Shown here piece by piece: positions 58,686-64,000 of a stretch of 64,000 bases of DNA. Positions within the stretch are counted from its first letter, which is position 1, and each line of letters starts with the position of its first letter. Location: positions 154,257,148 through 154,321,147 of the forward strand of contig NC_053040.3 of the NCBI RefSeq assembly GCF_002575655.3, given 5' to 3'. The notes below the pieces were generated by a model. That model was not told the origin of the DNA, ran no database searches, and saw nothing but the letters and a program-made list of their open reading frames with translations. The position numbers and the translations under genes were made by a program. The stretch comes from Aegilops tauschii subsp. strangulata (Eukaryota > Streptophyta > Magnoliopsida > Poales > Poaceae).

Positions 58686-61600
58686 ATGTCTAGCCACGCC
58701 AAAGCCAAGGGTTCTGCTCGCCTCGAAGAAGACCCCATCGAGGCAACAAATCACTATTTCGATTACCTGGACGAACACCAGATGGGGGTGCATGGTGGCG
58801 GCAGTGGCACCAACCCCAACACTGACACCAGCACTGGCACCGGCACCGACACCACCCCCGAGACCGGCAACGATGCTGTCATAGCCGGTAAAGCACCGAA
58901 GGAGAAGAGGACACGAAGACCAAACGAGCTCGGGATCGGACAAATTGTGGTCACGAAGATGCACCCCAAGAAATTAGAGCCAACGGCGCCGGAGGAAGCG
59001 TGCTCATGCTGGGGCAATCAACTAGGATGCATCCTCAGGGAAACCGCCAACATCAACGACGAGAAGTTGAAGAAGATACCACATATGAAGAACATGCTCC
59101 TAAAGAAGTTGCACAATAGGTTCCTGTTCCCCGGTCGGGATGAAAGCAAACATCCGTGGGACGACGACGCCATGACAAAGATAAATGACAAGGCGATGGT
59201 GACGTTCACCAACGACTTGTCCGCCTGGAAAGTTCGGGTGAAAAAAGCGATTGCAAATAATGAACCGTGGTCCAAGATTCATGCTGATAATCCATCAATA
59301 AAGGAAGAGGACTTTGAAAATTTCAAGGAGACTTGCGTTAAAGAAGAAGTCAAGGCAAGGTCGGAAAAAATGAAGGCGCTCCAGGCCAGGAACACGCCTC
59401 CCCACCACCTCGGAAGCCGTGGTTACGAGGGGAAGAGGCACGTATGGGCCAAGGAGGACGCCAAACATGAAAGTTGGGGAATCCAAGACCCCTTGGCGGA
59501 GTTCACCGACCCAATGGAGCATGGCTGGATCAGGGCCCGGTACAAGTGCGACCGCGTCAAAAAGATCTTTTACACGGACCTGAACACGAGGGAGTTTATG
59601 AGATTTCTGGTAATTGTTATATTACCACATTATCATATTAGCTTCCAATCAATTCGACTACAAGTTTTGTCACATTAGTAAACCATTCATGTTCCTTTTG
59701 CAGAAAGAGCGGCACCAAAAGGCAGCCGAAAGCGACGAGTCGTCACAGTCGCCGGCGAGGCCCATGTGGGACACCCCATTCAACCGGGCCCTGAACATAC
59801 TGAAAAAGGTCTCGGAGGACAAACCGCCGTAATATGGACGTGTGCACAACGTGAGAGATGGCGCCTCGTGGAAGATGTGCTACCGTGAGGAGCCAGAGGA
59901 AAGAAGGAAGAGACGGACGCTCACTCAGCAGACCATCAACGAGAAGGTCGTGATTGCGGTCAATAAGACCAAAGCTGAGACCAAAGAAGAGTTGCTCGGG
60001 GTAGTCAATGCAGCGGTCAATGATGCGGTGGCTGGCGTCATGGCTCACTTCCAATCTTCAATTATCACCAGCTTGATTCCGACAATTATCGATTGGTCGA
60101 AGAGCAATCCAAATGAAGGGCCAGAGGACTTTCCCATTCCCAGCTACGTCGGGTGCAATTCGGTGACCATCACACCACCAGCACCTGCTGAAGTAACCGC
60201 AAAAGGTCCCACTGCTGTTCATAGCAGCCCGACCTCTGTCTCTGGCATGCTCGGCGGGCCTTCGGCTATGGCTGAGCTCGACGTCCTCACGGTAATTACG
60301 CGTCATACCCTTTTCACCAGCATGTCTATAGTCTTCCGTTCAGTTGCCTTTCGGATGTTTGACGTCGCAGACATGTCTTCTTCATAGGCTGACAATACCC
60401 CGTGCACCCTACTCTACGACATCAAGGGCCAAAAGGTGGTCGTGGGAAAGGCAATGATCGTGAAGCCCAAGGACCGCATGTTCCACAACCGAGAGATGCC
60501 TGATGGCGTCTTCAAGGTTAACACGGCCAGTGTCTTAGCGGGCTTCGAGGATTTGCCCCCTCCGGTACTAGTTGATGACGAGGAGACCCCTAAGCGGATT
60601 GGCGCATGCAAGAGCTGGTTCTTGCCTTGGCCGAATACTCTTCTTCGTGTCGAGGCGCCCAGTATCACACCAACGACAGCTTCTCAAGAAGGTATGAACA
60701 CCACCCCACCTACCAAATTACCTGCACCTGTCGTGGCAGGTGATAGCGGATGACGCGAGGGAGAGCCTCCATTAGTGCCAGATGACGTTGCCCCTGTTGT
60801 CGAAGAAGCAAATGCTGATGATGACATGGAGGAGGAGGATAATGACCCAGACAAGTATTCCAATACCGCCTATGATGATGGAGGATTGGTGGCTCAAGAT
60901 GATGAAGACTCAAGCTATGAGCGTGGAGATGATGACTTGATGTTGCATGATTTGCCGGAGCCGGAACGTCCTAAGGCGGAATGCAAAAAGTCTCTCTTCA
61001 AGCGATCCTCGCAGGAGACGCCTCCAGATGCCGCCTCTACCCAGCAACAACCCGAGGGCCGTTCACTGATTAGCCCGACAACACTGGGTGGTGATTAGGG
61101 AAGGTATGGTGGGCTCACTACTGCCACCCGCCAAGAAGCAAAGGAGGAGACCGGACAGGAAAGGCCCTAAAGGCGCCAGAGCTGCTTCAAGAAGCCAGAC
61201 GCCTCTGAAGCCCCGGGTGGTAGACAGAATACCTGTCGAAGGTGCGGAGCGTTTCCATGTCGCCGGCTACCCGATCCTACCTGCCAAAGCACTAGAGCAC
61301 ATACTGAACAATGATCTAAGGAGACTCCATGAAGATGTGCTGGCCAGAGAGAAAAGCCTTGTCATCGCAGAAAAACCAGGATACCCACTTTAAGCGGCTC
61401 AGGTGCCAGGTGGGAAGTTGTACGTCGAGAGATGGCCCGCAGATAAGTTCATCCTGTGATTTGACTACATCTACGACATGTTCCACATGACCTAGCTGGA
61501 TTTCCAGTTCATCCGCATGTATGCACTGTATCTCGACTTCTTCATCAGGCGCGAGAACATAAAATATATCTGTGTCGCGGACCCTTACTATATGCACGAG

Positions 61601-62386
61601 AGCTTCTTGGCAGTTTGCAAAGAGCACCGTGACTATGCGAGCAAGTACATCGCCGAGTTCATGTACACTAATAAGGACAAGGAAGCGATTCTCCTGCCTT
61701 ACCATCCCACGTAAGTCATCTGCATGTATCCTTTTGTAAGTTTTAATCATTCCTTTGCAAGCATGGAGGCTAATTTGAGGTGTACTTATTTTGAGCAACC
61801 GGGGGGGGGGGGGTCCTCATCATTCTGTACCCAGAATAGTCCCATGCTATGTACTTGGACTCATCTAAGAACCTCAAGAAAAAATGATTACATGCACATC
61901 AAGAGTGTTCTCGATAATGCCCTGTTAACCTTCAGCCTGTCTGGTGGATATATCAAGGTGAAAAAGCACAGGAAGATCGGGCTGGGTTTCAGCCATAAGA
62001 CCGACTTCTGCTGCATCCAGCAACCGTACACCAGTAAGGCTGATGGATTCTACCTCATGCATCACCTGATCGAGTACATAAGGGATAATCAACGCCTTCG
62101 CATGTCAGCTACTACCAACGATGCCGAGATTGTCAACTGGGCCACAAGCATAGGAAAGACACCGGATCATCGAATCCGAGCTGAGTTTTATCACCTACAG
62201 TATGAACTTGCCCAAGTGATCATGAAGCAGGTCATCGAAGCAACAGGGATGTTCTACCATGGGCCAATCACGCGGGAAGATGTCCGAGCACTGCTACTCA
62301 CTCAGCGTATGGACCTGAAGCCTTTCAAGCAGCTCGGGTGCTTCCTCTCTGACTATGAAGATTGGACCGCTGACATGGAGGACTGA
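58686..62386 (+). pseudogene. Second large CACTA gene with C48-protease-like C-terminal domain
   Basis: Starts MSSHAKAKGSARLEEDP. Exon 1 58686-59609, exon 2 59704-60291 and exon 3 from 60388 fit GT...AG introns in phase 0. Early parts have an acidic and Thr/Gly-rich N-terminus and basic segments such as KEKRTRRPNELG. The middle is acidic (DDDMEEEDNDPDKY). The C-terminal part, RMYALYLDFFIRRENIK to HAMYLDSSKNL to GFSHKTDFCCIQQP to DGFYLMHHLIEY, resembles the Ulp1/C48 peptidase fold found in plant CACTA second proteins. Stops lie at 59830, 60751, 61096, 61391, 61457 and 61493, with frameshifts near 61090 and at an A run near 61880. The His-Trp and nucleophile Cys positions look lost. It is non-functional. 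Confidence 0.75.
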
Positions 62387-62653
62387 TTGTCGATGACAAC
62401 GTGTCACTACGTACTGTCTTTCTATGGCAAAACTTTGAATTTTATGCGCAGAGAAACTTTGTGATGTAATTAAACCGTCCTCCTAAACTAGCATAGATCT
62501 CTCTAGTTAATTAGTTTGGGTATGAGGAACTTCGTTATTTATGTTTACTATAGGTTTCTTGTATTTTGCTAATTATGCCTCTTTGTTTTCTTAAGTACAT
62601 TATGTTGCATATTATCATTGAATTCATCAACTGTCGAGGTACATAGATCAGAG
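62387..62653 (+). other. Spacer before the small frame
   Basis: AT-rich, no coding frame. It could hold the 3' end of the second gene and the start of the third transcript. No clear TATA or polyadenylation signal can be assigned. Confidence 0.4.
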
Positions 62654-62908
62654 ATGGCGAAGGACTGCTACGCCGTGTTCGTTGGGAGGGTTCAAGGAGT
62701 CTACGACCACTGGCCAGACGCACAGGCCCAGGTGGACAAGTACCCGGATGCTAGCCACAGAGGGTTCGACAGCAGAGCCGAAGCGGAAAGTAGTTACTTG
62801 AGGTGGACGCTCCGGCAAGAGCGGGGGCGGAACCGCCGATGCCTCAAGTACTACATAGTCGCGCTCTTGCTCATGGTGATCGCTCTTCTCTTCTACATCA
62901 TGGTTTAG
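62654..62908 (+). CDS. Small protein: RNase H1 N-terminal-like domain plus C-terminal membrane segment
   Basis: An 84-codon intact frame starting MAKDCYAVFVGRV. Residues 5-50 match the RNase H1 N-terminal (hybrid-binding, caulimovirus-viroplasmin-like) fold: YAVFVGRVQGVYDHW, then AQVDKYPDASHRGFDSRAEA. That domain binds RNA/DNA hybrids or double-stranded RNA in RNase H1. A basic linker (RQERGRNRR) leads to one hydrophobic segment, YYIVALLLMVIALLFYIMV (66-84), reaching the C-terminus, which suggests a tail-anchored membrane protein. No RNase H catalytic domain is present. The ATG at 62654 has a good context (GAGATGG); an upstream in-frame TTG at 62618 is not used. It sits 265 bp after the second gene and 275 bp before the right subterminal array. 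It is the only intact frame in the CACTA. Function unknown. Confidence 0.6.
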   Translation: MAKDCYAVFVGRVQGVYDHWPDAQAQVDKYPDASHRGFDSRAEAESSYLRWTLRQERGRNRRCLKYYIVALLLMVIALLFYIMV

Positions 62909-63179
62909 ATAGAGATGATGAAACTTGTGTGTGTGCCATGACCATGCAGTTGCACTTATTCGAGACATGACATGACTTGTGTATCGCTATTTTCGAGATG
63001 TGATGATATTTGTGTTGAATGATGATGATGATGATGATGATGATGGTATGACGAGACTATTGTATGTGTATGATATGATGAGAATAGTGTATGTTTATTA
63101 TGATCTGATGAAACTACTGTATAGAGCGTGTACAAATACATCACAAATACGTAGAGGGGGTATAAATCCGTGAAAGCAG
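62909..63179 (+). other. CACTA right non-coding region with GAT microsatellite
   Basis: No gene. A run of eight to ten GAT/ATG units lies at about 63018-63046, followed by looser TGTATGTTTATTATGA-type sequence leading into the subterminal array. Confidence 0.7.
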
Positions 63180-63391
63180 GAATACTAGCAGCAGCGCTGG
63201 AAGGCATCTAGCAGCAGCTCTGGATTAGCAACAGCGCTTGCGTTGCTGCAGCACTACAGATAGTTAGCAGTAGTGTTGGTCAGGGCAGCGCTACTGCTAC
63301 AACTTAGCTGTAGCGCGGTAGCAGTAGCGCTGGACCAGCACTACTGCTATATGTATTTCAAGCGCTACTAGTAGGCTTTCTCCTAGTAGTG
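63180..63391 (-). repeat. Right subterminal array and terminal inverted repeat of the CACTA
   Basis: AGCAGCGCTGG, AGCAGTAGTG and GCAGTAGCGCTGGACC units alternate in both orientations and end TCTCCTAGTAGTG at 63391, the inverted partner of CACTATTAGGG at 35584. TAT at 63392-63394 is the duplication. Confidence 0.88.
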
Positions 63392-63394
63392 TAT

Positions 63395-63452
63395 AATGAA
63401 TAAAAACACTATAAATAACAGTAGGAAAATATGATGCAAAATGGACGTATCA
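63395..63452 (-). repeat. Start of the 5' LTR of element A beyond the CACTA
   Basis: On the minus strand it reads TGATACGTCCATTTTGCATC from 63452. It continues without gap into 35580 once the CACTA and one TAT are removed. The five bases outside are TGTAA; the other copy of this duplication was lost with the 3' end of A. Confidence 0.85.
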
Positions 63453-64000
63453 TGTAACTCCAAAATTCCGAACAATTAGGACAACGTGGGCAATTTTTAT
63501 ATCAATAATGTGTGAAAAATCAGAATTTTATCACGTTCCAATGAATTATGAAAATTCCAATACTAGGCGCAAAAGTTTCTGTTTTTTCACAAAAACAAGT
63601 CAACTATCAACCAAAATCACCGCAAAGAATTTACTTGGCACAAACACTAATTAAAACATAAAAACACAATCATAACATTAATAATAATTGTGTGAACACT
63701 CAAGAACAGAAAGAAAAAAGTATTGGATTGTCTCCCAACAAGCTCTTTCTTTATAGCCATTAAGATAGGCTTTGAGGTTTCCATGATACTCACATGAAAG
63801 ACAAGAAATGAAGCACAAAGAGAGCTTCATAAAACATGTGAGAAACACATTTAAGTCTAACATACTTCCTATGCATAGGCATTTTATAAGCAAACAAATT
63901 GTTAAGACAAGCAATATCTAGCATATGCAAGAAAGAATAATGCATTATTAGTTTTAACATGAAGAGAGGTAATTCAGTAACATGAAGATTTCTATAAGCA
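63453..64000 (-). mobile_element. Internal non-coding region of another Athila-like element
   Basis: On the minus strand this AT-rich region has phrases such as AACGTGATAAAATT and TTTTGGAGTTA in the same order as the internal region of B near 28815-28905, so it is the non-coding part of a related element into which A inserted. It continues past the window. No gene is visible; a 78-codon minus frame at 63678-63914 has no domain. Confidence 0.65.

Larger units (their letters stand above)
35584..63391 (+). mobile_element. CACTA (En/Spm) transposon with nested insertions, TAT target duplication
   Basis: The left end is CACTATTAGGGAAATGC at 35584 and the right end, read inward, is CACTACTAGGAGAAAGCC from 63391. 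TAT flanks both sides (35581-35583, 63392-63394), and the LTR of A is continuous across the element. Both ends carry arrays of GTAGCGCTG-type subterminal repeats. Genes run left to right: a TNP2-type transposase, a second large pseudogene, and a small frame. Removing the 3.84-kb solo LTR, the 9-kb Angela cluster and the 1.5-kb solo LTR leaves about 13.5 kb. All large genes are broken, so it could move only with help. Confidence 0.92.

Noticed and set aside
62618..62653. N-terminal extension of the small RNase H1-N-like frame
   Set aside because: The extension would start at TTG. The ATG at 62654 has a good context and starts where the domain starts.
63018..63046. GAT run as a coding Asp or Met repeat
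   Set aside because: The frames through it are short and without domains; it is a simple microsatellite.
1..64000. CRISPR arrays, bacterial operons or integrated viral genomes
   Set aside because: No regular repeat-spacer arrays, no prokaryotic gene layout and no viral structural genes. All RT-bearing sequences are LTR retrotransposons with LTRs, primer sites and 5-bp duplications.

Overview
The window is intergenic DNA from a large grass genome, almost certainly a Triticeae (wheat, Aegilops or barley type). The evidence is a BARE/WIS/Angela-type Copia element with its diagnostic LTR ends and Met-tRNA primer site, a Stowaway MITE with the Triticeae CTCCCTCCGT end, several Athila-like Gypsy LTRs beginning TGATACGTC, and a CACTA element with AGCAGTAGCGCTGG-type subterminal repeats. 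I see no convincing cellular gene, rRNA, tRNA gene or CRISPR. Almost every base belongs to a transposable element, and most elements sit inside others. Family names are given only where ends or proteins support them.

Left part (1-7966): the 3' end of an Athila-like element (internal part 1-1195, 3' LTR 1196-2749) abuts the right arm of a CACTA transposon (2750-5676), which is rich in tandem repeats. About 1 kb of apparently low-copy DNA follows, with a broken alanine/arginine-rich reading frame on the minus strand (5974-6637). Next come a truncated LTR (6686-7480) and a piece of the pol gene of an Athila-like element called A (7481-7966, minus).

Middle (7967-35583): element B (7967-32692) lies inside the pol gene of A with a TGTCC target duplication. 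B has lost its 5' LTR body and its genes. It carries a solo LTR (8174-9751, AGCTA duplication) and an 18.8-kb minus-strand chromovirus composite (9933-28774) with three LTRs and two internal regions. Each internal region has a small extra reading frame, then gag-protease-RT-RNase H-integrase-chromodomain, all broken by stops and frameshifts. Beyond B the gag of A resumes (32693-34013), then its primer site and 5' LTR (34121 on).

Right part (35584-63391): a CACTA transposon split by later insertions sits inside the 5' LTR of A with TAT duplications. It carries a TNP2-type transposase pseudogene in four pieces (38879-56770). A second pseudogene (58686-62386) ends in a C48-protease-like domain. 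A short intact frame (62654-62908) encodes an RNase H1 N-terminal-like domain plus a membrane tail. The transposase is interrupted by a 3.84-kb solo LTR (41385-45227, GTATT), by an Angela element (45832-54803) that itself holds an inverted, truncated Angela (51814-54077) and a SINE (49338-49485), and by a 1.5-kb solo LTR (55065-56588, GCAAC). The LTR of A ends at 63452, and a further Athila-like internal region fills the window to 64000.

Relative insertion order from nesting: the right-hand host, then A, then B and the large CACTA, then the elements inside B and the CACTA, then the inner Angela and the SINE. No element looks autonomous today. The most notable items are the small RNase H1-N/membrane frame, two kinds of palindrome in the CACTA (77 bp twice, and about 194 bp), the inverted Angela pair, and the three-LTR chromovirus.
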